From positions 7,829,519 to 7,893,518 of the forward strand of contig OZ020521.1 of NCBI GenBank assembly GCA_963971425.1: 64,000 bases of DNA. Reading direction: 5' to 3'. Under the pieces are notes generated by a model. That model had not been told where the DNA came from. It did no database searches and was given only the letters and a program-made list of their open reading frames with translations. The stretch is from Bryoerythrophyllum caledonicum (Eukaryota; Streptophyta; Bryopsida; Pottiales; Pottiaceae). Positions 32,757-43,582 of the stretch are shown piece by piece. A program made the position numbers and the translations under genes. How positions within the stretch are numbered: position 1 is the first letter of the stretch; each line of letters begins with the position of its first letter.

Positions 32757-33870
32757 GTGGTGTAGATATAAAGGGTATTAGTAGGTATCACTAGGCATTT
32801 CACAGGCATCACCCATACATTCCATGGATATCACCTAGACAAATCTCTTGAAATTTCCAAATCTTTTGAACATTCCCCATTTTCAATTAACCCCTAAAGA
32901 TCCTTGAAAGCCAAGATGGCTTTTTGCTATTTCGGGCAGCCTAGTTCAAGGGGTTAAATTTAATATTTTTGCAAAAGATTTTTACGGGGTGTTCCCTATA
33001 CTACAAGGTGTATGTGCAACAATTTGCAAAGTCGAATTCCAATTTTTGAGCTTATTTACTCAAATTTGAGTTTTCAACCTCTGGGCGGGCAGAAAAAAAC
33101 TTTTTATTTTCAACATTTTTTTGAAATGTTTTTTTGCTAATATGTTCATAACTAAGTTTCTATTCAAATTTCCAAGTGACCCATGTTGAACCTTTTACCA
33201 ATTCTGCAAGGGCAGCCTTTAAAAATTAAAACAACAAGTTTCAAAGTTTTCCACATTATTACATTTTTTTCTTTCAAAATTCGTCAAAATTTGAGATTTA
33301 ATAATTTTTCAAAAATAAATTTTCCCGAAATTCACAAACTTAAAGAGGTACCTACTCACCGTTCATTTTTTTCCTAAATTAAATACAATAAACGTGATGC
33401 ATGTTTTTCCAAATCACCGTTTTTATACCTTCTGTTGGAAAATAATTTGCATGAAGGTCCAAAAAGCCAAATGAGTCTCTAAAATTTTGCATAGGCATTT
33501 AGAACATGATTCTCCACATGGAAAAAAATATGAGCAAAATGATTGGTGTAGCAATCATCAAGTTTTCCTTTGCACAAAGTAGACTATGTCTTTTAAACAA
33601 TGCCCAAAAAAAGTTTTGCATCAACTTTGAACATTATAATCTCACAAATGGTGCACATCCAACGGCTCAAATTTGACACAGCATATTCCATAGTATCTAG
33701 GTTCAAGATCCTACGGTTGAAAGTACTAAAAAACAGTAAATACATTGACCATACCTCAATTCCAACAAGGTGGTAGAAATTCGCAATTTTTGGTTTTCGA
33801 CTCCCAAGAACACAAGGATTTTTAGGGGTTAATCATGTATGAAACTCACCACTCGGTAGGATATGCTCTA
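32757..33870. mobile_element. GGTATCAC-family MITE interrupted by a TTAA element
   Basis: 32757-32886 matches the right part of the 20715-20982 copy (ATCACCTAGACAAATCTC, ACATTCCCCATTTTCAA), and 33833-33870 continues it (TCATGTATGAAACTCACC...GGTAGGATATGC). Between them lies the 946-bp TTAA element, with TTAA on both sides. Confidence 0.6.
32887..33832. mobile_element. TTAA-family element, 946 bp, nested
   Basis: Left end TTAACCCCTAAAGATCCTTG and right end, inverted, TTAACCCCTAAAAATCCTTG: 20-bp inverted repeats with one difference, the best preserved in the window. The core has AACATTATAATCTCAC, CATCCAACGGCTCAAAT and AAGATCCTACGGTTGAAAG, as in the other copies. Non-coding. Confidence 0.8.
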
Positions 33871-34379
33871 ACTAATTATCCTCCCATCCCCACACCAAAG
33901 ATCTTTTTATTTTGTCACCAAGAAAAAAATGGCTCCAATTATAAAAAGAAAAATAGAAAATGTGTTGGCAATAGAGTCGTCATTCATTAAATTTTTTTTG
34001 ATATATTTTGGAAAAGAAATTAGTCATTAAAAAATCAATCTATTGAATTTTGGTTTTAACCACAAAAAATCACCTGAAAACGGCTTCAAAGTAACAAGTT
34101 ATCACCATAAATCATTTAATTGTTTGATACTTACCTTCACAATTTCCAAAATTTTGTATTGGCTTATGGTTGACCATGCTGTGATGATGAATTTGAATAA
34201 TACCAAACTATATTTTCAAAACGAATAATAATGTCAAGTTCCGGCGCCAACACTTCAAATCCCACTCCACAAATAGATGAAAATAACCAGTCAAGTGGAC
34301 TAGTCTTCACGCCAACGGCAGACCATCACAACACCCAAACCCGATACCCTACTCCAAAATCTACAAATCCGTAGATTCC

Positions 34380-34860
34380 CTCTCGTCAGAAACCCGAGTA
34401 TCACAAAAGTATCAACAGGGTAACAGAGGAGAATGATCTGATTATGGGAAGGGTATCACCCAAACCAAACACCATCTACGAAAACCAGCACATACCCTTC
34501 ACAAATCCGTAGATTCCCTCATGCACACCCTCGTCGATAGCCCGAGTATACACAGGGTATAGCTCGAGTATCACAAGAGTATTCCACGAGTATGGAGAGG
34601 AGGGTGTCAATCGAGAGGGGATTGTTGTACGTACAGTATTTCGCACCTTACGTCTCCCTCTTTACGTCTGCAGATCCGTATATCTTCTCAATCGCATCGA
34701 AGATCACGCTCTGGTTCGGAGCCGAGTATAAAAATGGTATCAATAGCGTAATGGGAGGGTGTTACCCGTGCATCAGTCGAGTATGGGCGAGGGTATTATC
34801 CGTGTAGCGGACGGCTATGTGAGGGTATTTCCCGTACATAAGGCGGAGTAGGTGCCGAGG
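34380..34860. repeat. Degenerate GAGTATCAC/GGGTATC repeat block
   Basis: Many GAGTATCACA..AGTATCA, GGGTATCACC and GAGGGTATT units about 10-40 bp apart, and CACAAATCCGTAGATTCCCTC repeated (about 34362 and 34500). It resembles the interior of the GGTATCAC MITEs. Short frames here are not protein-like. Confidence 0.5.
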
Positions 34861-34931
34861 TATCAAGACGAGCGGTCTTCTTGTTGAGAAAGTTACTCTA
34901 TTTCGCTCGCAGTATGTGTTTTGAGCTCGCA

Positions 34932-34990
34932 GTTGCACTGTCGCTCTCGCTCTTGCTCTCTCTCTCTCTCTCTTGCTCTCTCGCTCGCTT
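34932..34990. promoter_or_regulatory. CT-rich tract upstream of the BPA1-like start codon
   Basis: TCGCTCTCGCTCTTGCTCTC followed by a (CT)n run, ending about 70 bp before the ATG. Pyrimidine tracts of this kind are common in plant leaders and core promoters. The role here is inference. Confidence 0.4.
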
Positions 34991-35059
34991 TCGTCTGTCG
35001 TCTGTCGATTCTCCGCCTTGGCGATCGCTGCGGGAGCTTCTGATCAGCCTCTCGTCTCC

Positions 35060-37061
35060 ATGGCGGTAACATTCTTGATCTGGTTTTTCTTAATGCATTT
35101 TCCCGAGGCTTTGAGGAGAAGAAAGAGGCGGGAGTAGGTTAGCTTGAGCGGGAGGGAATCGGGAGGTTTGGTTGTTTGTGTGCGTGTGGATATGGTGGAG
35201 TGGCAGGGGAGGGGAGGGCGAGAAGGGAGGGGTTAGGGTTTGGAGATGAGATCGGCGGGGGTTTTTGACGTGTGTGAGGAGGTTGTGTGCAGACGGAAGA
35301 GGTGCATACTGTGCGGGTGAGTAACGTGTCACCGAAGGCGACGGAGCATGACATTCAGGACTTTTTTTCCTTCTCCGGGGAGATTGAGCACATCGAGCTG
35401 CACAAGTGAGTGTTTCTTGGACTTTCTTTAGTGGATCTTGGAGTGGATCTTTTTTCTCTTTGCTGATCTGGTGGATGATGCGCTGATCGAGCGAGCGAGC
35501 CCCCCGAGAATTGCGCCAAAATTCGCTGGCTAGCGGTGATAGATTGTCGTTGAATCTCAAATGTCTGGTTTGGAAGGAAGGATAAGGTTTCTACGTCTGG
35601 TGAGGGATTAATCTTCTTAATCGTTGTCTGGAGAGATTGAATTCTTGGATGGCTGGTATATTCGTCCACAGAAATGGCGTACAATATGAGAAAATACAGA
35701 GGATTGTACTTGTCTGATTTTAACACATTGGATCGGGCAGTTGGTTTTCGTTCATCTCCAAAGCATATTCATATGGGGCCTGAACGACCTGTTTACATAA
35801 TGGCTAATGTCATAAGTGTCCTTTTTGCAATTGATTCCTCTCAGGAGTTTCATCGAGGTCGGGGTTCTAAATCTTATTTGCGTCTGCAGGGATGGTGAAT
35901 TGTCGCAGATTGCCTTTGTGACGTTCAAGGAAGCTCAGGCTCTGGAAACAGCGCTTCTGCTCTCTGTAAGTCCTGGAAGTCTTACCTTACCTGCGACTGA
36001 ACTTGCGATTGTTGCTTAACTGTTATGAGGGTCGTGGATTTGAGTTCCACGAGAGTTTCTGAGATCTTTTGTACCAAAGTAGGTCTGGATTGATTTGTCG
36101 TCCTTTAGTGTCTTCAAAATTTTGGCGTTCAAAGTGTTATTGTACGTGCAGGGAGCGACTGTTGTGGATCAAGCAGTGACTATTGCTCCCGCAGATGAGT
36201 CGGAGAGGCTTGCAAGGAGTGTCGAAACAGTTTCCCTCGACACTAATACTTCCGAGCCTACGGTATGCCCTGTGAAATTGTTGTCTGGCATTATTCATGG
36301 CATTTGATTTTACTACCAAGAATGTAAACTAGGAATCGGGTTTAAGCAGTTTCTTACCGATGCGCAGTGATGATCTGATTCGTGCCTTTAAACGTGTTCA
36401 GAGTGCCACCCCTGTCAAGCCTGTCACCAAGAGCGCTCAGGAAGCCTTCCAAAACATGCTGGAAAAGGGTTACGTCCTTGGGAACAACACCATGTCCAAG
36501 GCCAAGGCTTTTGATGAAAAGCACCAACTGACGGCCAACGCCTCGCAACTGGCAGCAAATGCGCAGGCCAACGCCTCGCAATTGGCAGCAAATGCGCAGG
36601 CCAAGGTTGCCTCTATCGACAGCAAGATCGGTATCACCCAGAAGTTGAATGCCGGCACAGCAGCCATCAACCAGCAGGTGAAGGCCGTCGACGAGAAGTA
36701 CCACGTTTCAGAAAAGACTCGAACGGCTCTGCAGGTTACGGAACAGAAGCTGAACGCGGCCGGCACGGCCATTGCCAAGAACCGATACATCCTGACAGGA
36801 ACCTCGTGGGTGGTCGGTGCGTATGCCAAGGTTGCCAAAACGGCCGAGGAGGTTGGCCAGAAGACGCTGGAGAGAGTGGCGACCTTGAGTTCAGGCGACC
36901 AGAAGTCGTCACCACGAGCGGACTCGACTTCTGAAGGTTTTGCTCCACCCCCACCGTACCCTGCTGACCACCCCGCTGCTGTGAGTTCAAAACCCGCGCC
37001 CGCCCCAACTCCCGCTGAATCCAGTGACCAATCACAACCAAAGCCTGATGCTACCACGTGA
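35060..37061 (+). CDS. BPA1-like (binding partner of ACD11) RRM protein
   Basis: Five exons: 35060-35065 (Met-Ala only), 35293-35405, 35890-35965, 36152-36262 and 36402-37061; phases agree, giving 321 residues. The acceptor before 36402 (CGTGTTCAG) was chosen because the earlier AGs break the frame. The RRM fills about residues 6-75 (VRVSNVSPKATEHDIQDFF, IAFVTFKEAQALETALLLSG, VVDQAVTIAP). The C-terminal half has the family's MLEKGYVLG and AKAFDEKH motifs and an 11-residue tandem duplication (ANASQLAANAQ), then a Pro/Ser-rich tail. Arabidopsis BPA1 and its paralogues bind ACD11, a sphingolipid transfer protein, and restrain cell death. Intron 1 has a telo-box (TTAGGGTTT, near 35232). The next gene, the F-box 1 gene, is convergent. 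Confidence 0.9.
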
Positions 37062-37743
37062 TACACCCTTTTCATATTGAAACGTCAATCTCATACCAAA
37101 TGCTTCGGTGAAGAGTACATCACGTACGTAGCTTAGAGAAGCCCACGTTGTTGATGCAAGATAGAACAGGAGTTTACGAGTCCCTTGTTACTGTACTGAT
37201 ATCTGCAGAAGACTTGAAGCTGTGAAGATACGTGTTCACCTGCTGAGGGTGCGAGGAGAAAGATGTGTTGTTTGTGCAGACTGTTTGGTGTAGGAAATGT
37301 ATTCTGTTGGGTGCGTTATTTCATATGGTAAAGTTGCAACCATGAAGCATCTGGAGTGTGTTTCCCTCTACTAGTTGTAAGCGCAGGCATTCATGGCCAG
37401 CTTGAGGTTCATACATGGTTGACAACAAGAACTGACGGAGCAAGATTCATTGGAGAAGAGAAGGTTCATTCTAGCAAAAGATAGAACAATCTCAGCTTCA
37501 TTCAAGTTCTTGAGCGAAATGAGAATGTCCAGTCTCTGATACTGTATCTCTACCCTCCAACTTATGAAAATCTCCTGAGCATGAGGTCAGGCACAATCCG
37601 AAACATGCACAGCAACCAACTCGGAGAGACTGGACAACCTGCATTCTTCAACAAAACTATTCCATGAAACAAATCAATGGCCACAATTATACGTCTTCCG
37701 GAACTAATTCAAAATAACATCATCTTTACAAGAGCCAAGAATA

Positions 37744-39009
37744 TCAATCCCTAAAATTATGTTGATATCCCTTCCACATCTTCGTGTAGGGCATGTCAAC
37801 CATCTCCCACCTCTTATTGGCAATATTGAAGAGAACGAACCTGCGGTCGAGCAACTCATCCAAGCGCGTGGTTGCCTTCGGCTGTGGCGCTGTGCACGGC
37901 TGCCCGAGCACATGCATGAGAAGGTAGCCGTTGCAGTGGGACGCTACGATGGGCAGCACCGCACCGGGTTGCATGAGGTGCGCGAACATCCTCCCTGGTA
38001 TCTTCGCATACTCGCTCCAATGTTCATTCGCCATGTTGAGCTTCCACACCGAGAGCGTCCCTTGCTCGTTCTTCGTCACTGCGTAGAGCGCGCCGGCCCA
38101 GTGTCCAAGACCGCGGAACTCGTCCTCATCCGAAACATCTCGTGGAGGCGCGGCGAGAGCGCTCCACTGGTAAGAACTCGGAGAGTAGACGTGGATCTCA
38201 TCGGAGTCCATCCAAAGGTACATCTTGCCCTGGAGTTGCACGCAGCTCTTGGGCGCGGTGCTCACGGATTGCGGCTTGGCACGCACCAGGCGCGACGGCT
38301 TTGACTCCCACATTTTGGTGCGGGAGTTGAGCACGAGCGTGTCCATGGCACAACTCCCCAGGATGAGCGTGTACGCCCTGGAGGCGTCATCGACCATCAT
38401 CCCCAACACACTCCCAGGCGCGGCGTTCACATGCGGGACGTATGTTGTATATATTACACCTGGACGATAAAGCTTATGGTTATCATGGTTTCGATGGACG
38501 TCGAAGAGGTCTATGTAGGTAAGATGGTCTCGACGGTCGGGGGACTTTGAAACCTGAAAGAGCACTCCCTCCACCTCAAACGACTCAAGGAGGTTCCCAA
38601 TCCCATACCAGTCATAGGGCCAGTTATAGAGCGACTGCCACAGGTAGTCCGGCTGCCACATCCATTTCCCGGTTGCGGCGTGCAGCGCGAGTGTGCCAAA
38701 GGGGGAGCACTCGTCGCGGCTCTTTCGGGTAAGCAGGAAGAAAGGCTCCCGGACACGAACCTGGTCCTGAGTCGGCAACCGACGTCGCTCACTCGCCCTG
38801 TTGTGCCAATCCTTGCACACCCTCCGGAGCTTGTAGTGGTCCTTGACTGGCAGCGCATCGAAGATGCCCAACAGATTTTCTTTTGGAAGCTCGCTCCAGA
38901 GACTAGGGTCCAACTCTGGACTAGGGTCCAATTCTGGATTGAGCAAAGCCTGATTCCGTTGCGACGGCCTCAGCGACTCCGTCCTCCTCCTTGACACTCT
39001 CCTCTCCAT
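37744..39009 (-). CDS. F-box/kelch-type protein 1
   Basis: Single coding exon of 421 residues, ATG 39009. The ATG follows an AG (TTTTCGTCAG) at the place where paralogues 2 and 3 have a splice acceptor, so a 5' leader intron is likely. F-box at about residues 37-75 (LWSELPKENLLGIFDALPVKDHYKLRRVCKDW, written here as consecutive short motifs LWSELPKE, LLGIF, LRRVCKDW). The rest is a beta-propeller-like region: GMMVDDASR, CVQLQGKMYLWMDSDEIH, YQWSALAAPPRDV, GLGHWAGALYAVTK, SVWKLNM, RWEMVDMPY. Such proteins are the substrate-binding subunits of SCF ubiquitin ligases; the target is unknown. First of three tandem copies; its 3' flank (37670-37743) is shared with the other two, showing the unit included the 3' UTR. 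Confidence 0.85.
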   Translation of the reverse strand: MERRVSRRRTESLRPSQRNQALLNPELDPSPELDPSLWSELPKENLLGIFDALPVKDHYKLRRVCKDWHNRASERRRLPTQDQVRVREPFFLLTRKSRDECSPFGTLALHAATGKWMWQPDYLWQSLYNWPYDWYGIGNLLESFEVEGVLFQVSKSPDRRDHLTYIDLFDVHRNHDNHKLYRPGVIYTTYVPHVNAAPGSVLGMMVDDASRAYTLILGSCAMDTLVLNSRTKMWESKPSRLVRAKPQSVSTAPKSCVQLQGKMYLWMDSDEIHVYSPSSYQWSALAAPPRDVSDEDEFRGLGHWAGALYAVTKNEQGTLSVWKLNMANEHWSEYAKIPGRMFAHLMQPGAVLPIVASHCNGYLLMHVLGQPCTAPQPKATTRLDELLDRRFVLFNIANKRWEMVDMPYTKMWKGYQHNFRD

Positions 39010-41611
39010 CTGACGAAAACAAGTGTCGCAGTTAGAGTGCCATATTTGGTCTAGTAAATTACAGACAAACCAAAAAGTAGCATCCATGACAGAAATTTCG
39101 AATAATGAGAAAGGAGATGGGGAAATAACCTATACATTCATTAAACCCACCTCGTACTGCTCAGACCCTGCAATTGAGGCTTCAGCTAGGTCACCTACAA
39201 TTCCACTAAGATTCAGGTCTCCACACAGACAAAATCAGTCTACAAGAACATTAACTTGGTTGCTCTCTTTAACAAACCCACCCAACAATTCCAAAAGTTA
39301 CAAAAAGAACAAGAAAAACTGCTAAGGATTTAAGATGAATCAACCTGCGGAAAGCAAAAAAAAGTAAAGGTCCCTCCTCAACACCCACCCTCCTTTTAGC
39401 AACCAATTGCTCCTGAACCTATCTCTCCAAACTAGAGTCCTTCCCGGAGCTTTTCTGATTTTACACCAGCACTTAAGTCTACGTCCCTTTATAACTTGAG
39501 CTCAACATTTTCACTTCCGATTCGTGCCTTTGAACGTGTTCAGAGGGCCACCAAATCAAGTGAACCAACCTGAAACATACACATCGATGGCATCAGTAAC
39601 AAACACACATCGATGGCATCAGTAACAAACACACATGCATATTTCTAAGTGGCACATCTTGCAGACAGAAGTTTGAACCACAGATGTTAAAATGTCTAAC
39701 ACGAATCCAACACCGCATCGCACAGACGCCGAATCAACACTCCAGCCAGCCATAGCATCAGCAACAAGACTTCGCCATGAAGCAAGCCAGACACAACCCT
39801 TGTCACCAGTGGTACCCAACCCGAAACGGACTGCACAAGAAAAGGCGCTGAAAACACTTACAGTTGAAAACTCGGTCGACTCGTCCACGAAGGAGAGGTA
39901 TCAGGCGGCAACGCTGCGAGCCTCGACTTCGACTCCTGTTGTCTGCTCCTGTCTGCATAGAAGAGAAAGTCGTAGTCAGGGAAGGGTGTAGGATATTCCT
40001 CCTGCGACGATTCTCATCCCGGCGACCATCACACTACATTGAAGTTAGTAGAATACGAACTGTTACATTAGGAACCTACATTCATCCGCTGCCTTCTCGG
40101 TGACCCCTTATTTTGCTTCGTAAGATTTCTACAGTTTAAATGTCTCAGTTAGCATGGATCGACTTAAAAGGAAATCCGCCTTTCCTGGAACGGTTGCAGC
40201 AAATCGAGTTTGGTACTTCTATGGAGATGGTAGCTGCTTGAACTCAGTCAGTTTCGATACAACATAACAGGATGCTTTGTCGAAGAACACCACCAAAGCA
40301 AAACTTTTGCAACAGACCTTGAATTCTACAACGTGAGCTTTGTTGTTGCGAGGAGTATCATCAGCAGCTGACTCATTCAATGAGCACCTAACATTTAACC
40401 TTTAAGAGTAATACCTTATACGAACAAAGTTCATATTAGTGAGCTTCCTTGCGGGCTCACGACCATATTTCTATCCTCCTCAAAACACTGTCCTGTCATC
40501 CTCCTTCCAAGTAAAACAGAGAACCCGCAAATACATGCATTGAGGGCAGACAGCTTCTTCATCCTTGCATACCTCACATTAATATCGCAACACATACCCC
40601 ACATTTACATCCACATCCAATACAGTCACTGCAAGAGGCAAGGGACACATCGACACATGAAGTTCCTCATTCCAGAACCGCAAACTAATATAGCTAGGCA
40701 GCGTCAAGATTAAGCCACCCAGGCGCCAAAAAATGAGGACGGTTATAGTTGCGCTGCAGACAACAAGAAACAAGGGGAGGTCCAAAGATATTTATAGAGG
40801 AAAAGATAGGGCACTAGATGAATTGTAAACTGAGTTTCTTGTAAGCATGGTTCTTGTTAAAACACATGACTCGTTGCTGCAAACATTTGCTTTGGCGACA
40901 TTGCAGCTTAAAGATCAATCCTCCAAAGTTTAGAAACGTCCTCAGACTAGTTGCATAACTGAAAACAAACATTGCAGATGAAAGAGATCTCAAGCCATAG
41001 CATACTGATGTCTGAACCGAAGATTGCAACCCCGGCTCCACTCTCTTCTCAAATCTCTTAACCAATAACTTAAACTACTAGCGCTCAAAGATCAATCCTC
41101 CAAACAAAGGTCAAGCCCATCTATACAAAAAAACTCGGCAGCAGCACTCCTTCAAATAGGACATGTGATGGATGCTATGTACTGGCAAAAGAAACCAGAG
41201 CTGCACCATTGATACACACAAATCTTTCAACCCAAACCACAGCCACTTGAGCTCCAGCATCAATCCTTTCAAAACGAGCTTTTTGACAACAAAAGCGTAC
41301 AAAGGCTTCTGAAAACTACAGAAAGCTCCAACATCCACCCCCATTCGAGCGGAATGAGAATGTCCGGTCTCTGATATCTCTACCATCCTACTGATGAATA
41401 TCCCAAAATCATCAGCTCAGGCACAACCCAAAAAAATGCACAGCAACCGAGAACAACCTGGATCAACGACCTCAAATTCCTTAACAAAACTGTTCCATGG
41501 AACATATCACTGGACTCGTCGATATGGCCAGTGCTGTGATACTTCTTCCGAAACTAATTCAGAACAAAACCATCTGTACAAGAGCCAACAATATCAATCC
41601 TTCCATGGGAA
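39010..41611. other. Spacer between F-box genes 1 and 2
   Basis: No gene is seen. Near 39523-39557 a copy of about 35 bp of the BPA1-like intron 4/exon 5 boundary occurs (GATTCGTGCCTTTGAACGTG and on through TTCAGAGGGCCACC). An imperfect 24-bp repeat (CACACATCGATGGCATCAGTAACA) occurs twice near 39580-39630. The region near 39890-39980 resembles that near 43500-43570 upstream of F-box gene 2. Confidence 0.5.
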
Positions 41612-42976
41612 TTATTTCGGACTATACGACTTCCATAGCTTCGAGTAGGACATGTCAACCATCTCCCACCTCCTGTTGGCAATATTGAAGAGAATGAACC
41701 TGCGGTCGAGCCTCTTCCGCGACGTTTGCTGCTGGAGAAGATCACCCAAGCGTGTGGTCCTCTTCGGCTCTGCCGTGGCGTACGCATGCGGCTGCGCGAG
41801 CACGTGAATGAGAAGATAGCCGTTGCAGTGGGACGCCACAATGGGCAGCACCGCACCGGGTTGCATGAGGTGCGCAAACATCCTCTCTGGTATCTGCGCG
41901 TACTCGCTCCACTGTTTGTCCAACATGTTCAACTTCCACACCGACACTGTCCCTTGCTCGTTCTTGGTCACTGCGTAGAGCGAGCCGGCCCAGTGTCCCA
42001 GACCACGGAACTCATCCTCATCCGAAACATCTCGCGGGGGGACGGCGAGAGCACTCCACTGGTCAGAACTGGGGGAGTAAACATCTCGCGGGGGGACGGC
42101 GAGAGCACTCCACTGGTCAGAACTGGGGGAGTAGACATGGATCTCGTCGGAGTCCATCCAGAGGTACATCTTGTCGTTGAGCTGCACGCAACTCTTGGGA
42201 GCCGCGCTCGTAGACGATGGCTTGGTGCGCACCAGGCACGATGGCTTTGATTCCCACTTGTTGGTGCTCGAATCGAACACGAGCGTGTCCGCAACACAAC
42301 TCCCTAGGATGAGCATAAACTCCCTAGAGGCTCCATCGACCATCATCCCAAGCACGCTCCCAGGAGCAGCGTCCACCTGCGGGATGCGTTTGGAAAAGTC
42401 TGTACCTGGACAATAATGCTTATGTCTATCATGGTCTTGATGGACGTCGAAGAGCGCATGTGTGCAACTTCTGCAGGGAGCATGGTCTCGGTCCCACATG
42501 TACTGTCCTTGAAAGAGCATGCCCTCCACCTCAAACGCCTCCCAGAGGTGCCCGATTGCACGCCAGTTCGAGGACGACCAGCTCAAGTTCCGCATCGAGT
42601 AGGATGGCCGCCACATCCATCGCCCAGACGCCGCATGCAGTGCGAGCGTGCCAAAGGGGGAGCACTCGAAGCGGCTCTTTCGGATTAGCAGAAAGAAAGG
42701 CTCCCGGACACGGAACTGGTTCTGAGTCGGCAACCGACGTCGCTCACTCCCTTTGTTGTGCCAATCCTTGCACACCCTCCGGAGCCGGTAGTGGTCCTTG
42801 ACCGAAAGCGCGTCAAAGATGTCCAGCAAAACTTCTTTTGGGAGCTTGCTCCATAGACTTGGGTCCAACTTCGGAGTCAACTTCGGAGACTTGAGTTTGA
42901 GTTCATCTTCGAACAAAGTCTGGATCCGTTGTGACGCTCTCAGCGACTCCGTCCTCCTGGACACTCTCCTCACCGA
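41612..42976 (-). CDS. F-box/kelch-type protein 2 (start exon not identified)
   Basis: Main coding exon 42976-41612 (454 residues plus TAA), preceded by a clear acceptor (TTGCCTCAG). It has no ATG at the position used by gene 1, and the open frame upstream lacks an ATG. Translation must therefore start on an upstream exon that I cannot place, or this copy lost its start. F-box: LWSKLPKE, LLDIFDALSVKDHYRL, RRVCKDWHN. Propeller motifs as in gene 1. It differs by an exact 18-codon tandem duplication (VYSPSSDQWSALAVPPRD twice). The C-terminal part carries QQQTSRKRLDRRF not seen in gene 1. Confidence 0.75.
   Translation of the reverse strand, partial: SVRRVSRRTESLRASQRIQTLFEDELKLKSPKLTPKLDPSLWSKLPKEVLLDIFDALSVKDHYRLRRVCKDWHNKGSERRRLPTQNQFRVREPFFLLIRKSRFECSPFGTLALHAASGRWMWRPSYSMRNLSWSSSNWRAIGHLWEAFEVEGMLFQGQYMWDRDHAPCRSCTHALFDVHQDHDRHKHYCPGTDFSKRIPQVDAAPGSVLGMMVDGASREFMLILGSCVADTLVFDSSTNKWESKPSCLVRTKPSSTSAAPKSCVQLNDKMYLWMDSDEIHVYSPSSDQWSALAVPPRDVYSPSSDQWSALAVPPRDVSDEDEFRGLGHWAGSLYAVTKNEQGTVSVWKLNMLDKQWSEYAQIPERMFAHLMQPGAVLPIVASHCNGYLLIHVLAQPHAYATAEPKRTTRLGDLLQQQTSRKRLDRRFILFNIANRRWEMVDMSYSKLWKSYSPK
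42027..42134. repeat. Exact 54-bp tandem duplication inside F-box gene 2
   Basis: 42027-42080 and 42081-42134 are identical and preserve the reading frame. F-box copies 1 and 3 have one unit only, so the duplication is recent and specific to this gene. Confidence 0.95.
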
Positions 42977-43012
42977 CTGAGGCAAACAAGTGTTGAAGTT
43001 AGCAGAATTTCT

Positions 43013-43349
43013 GTTGGGTGGTGAGGATCGGGAGTTCACAGAAATTTAACTTCACACCAGACAGTAGCAACCACAACAGGAATTTGGGATATGAATTGAA
43101 AAGGAGTCGGGGAAACAACTGTACCGTCATCAAACCCATATCGTCTCCGATTGAGGCTTCAGCTGATTCATGTCTCGAAATTGACAAAATCAGTCCACTA
43201 GAGCATTACCTTGGTTGCTCTCCAGAACATTAATTCAAATTGATAAAAAAACTACAACTCAATAGAACAAATAGGCCTCAACCACATAAAACAAGTTGAT
43301 AATCTCAAAGTGTTACAAGTCAATGAACTCCCGATCCTCACCACCCAAC
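43013..43349. repeat. 26-bp perfect inverted repeat with 285-bp spacer
   Basis: 43013-43038 (GTTGGGTGGTGAGGATCGGG...) is exactly inverted at 43324-43349. It lies just upstream of the main exon of F-box gene 2. No repeat of this type was seen beside the other copies. Confidence 0.85.
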
Positions 43350-43582
43350 CTGGAAGACAAGATCGCTTTGATACAATTGCGGAATCCACAAACCCTTGTA
43401 CTGTCCTTACAAACTTCTTACCAGCTGACTTCGAAGACCCGGAGACTTCTGCTCCATCACTGCCAATGCTATTGATTGTAACGTCGCCCTTCTTCTTCCG
43501 AAGCTCTGTTGCATTCCCTGTTCCGGAAGCTACTACTCCGACTCCCATCGTGCACAGAAGAACTGCCACCGTCTATTTCTGA

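Noticed and set aside
43252-43569. Frame upstream of F-box gene 2 with MGVGVVASGTGNATELRKKK as possible first exon
   Set aside because: The candidate donor phase does not match the main exon, and the corresponding region beside F-box gene 1 is not open.
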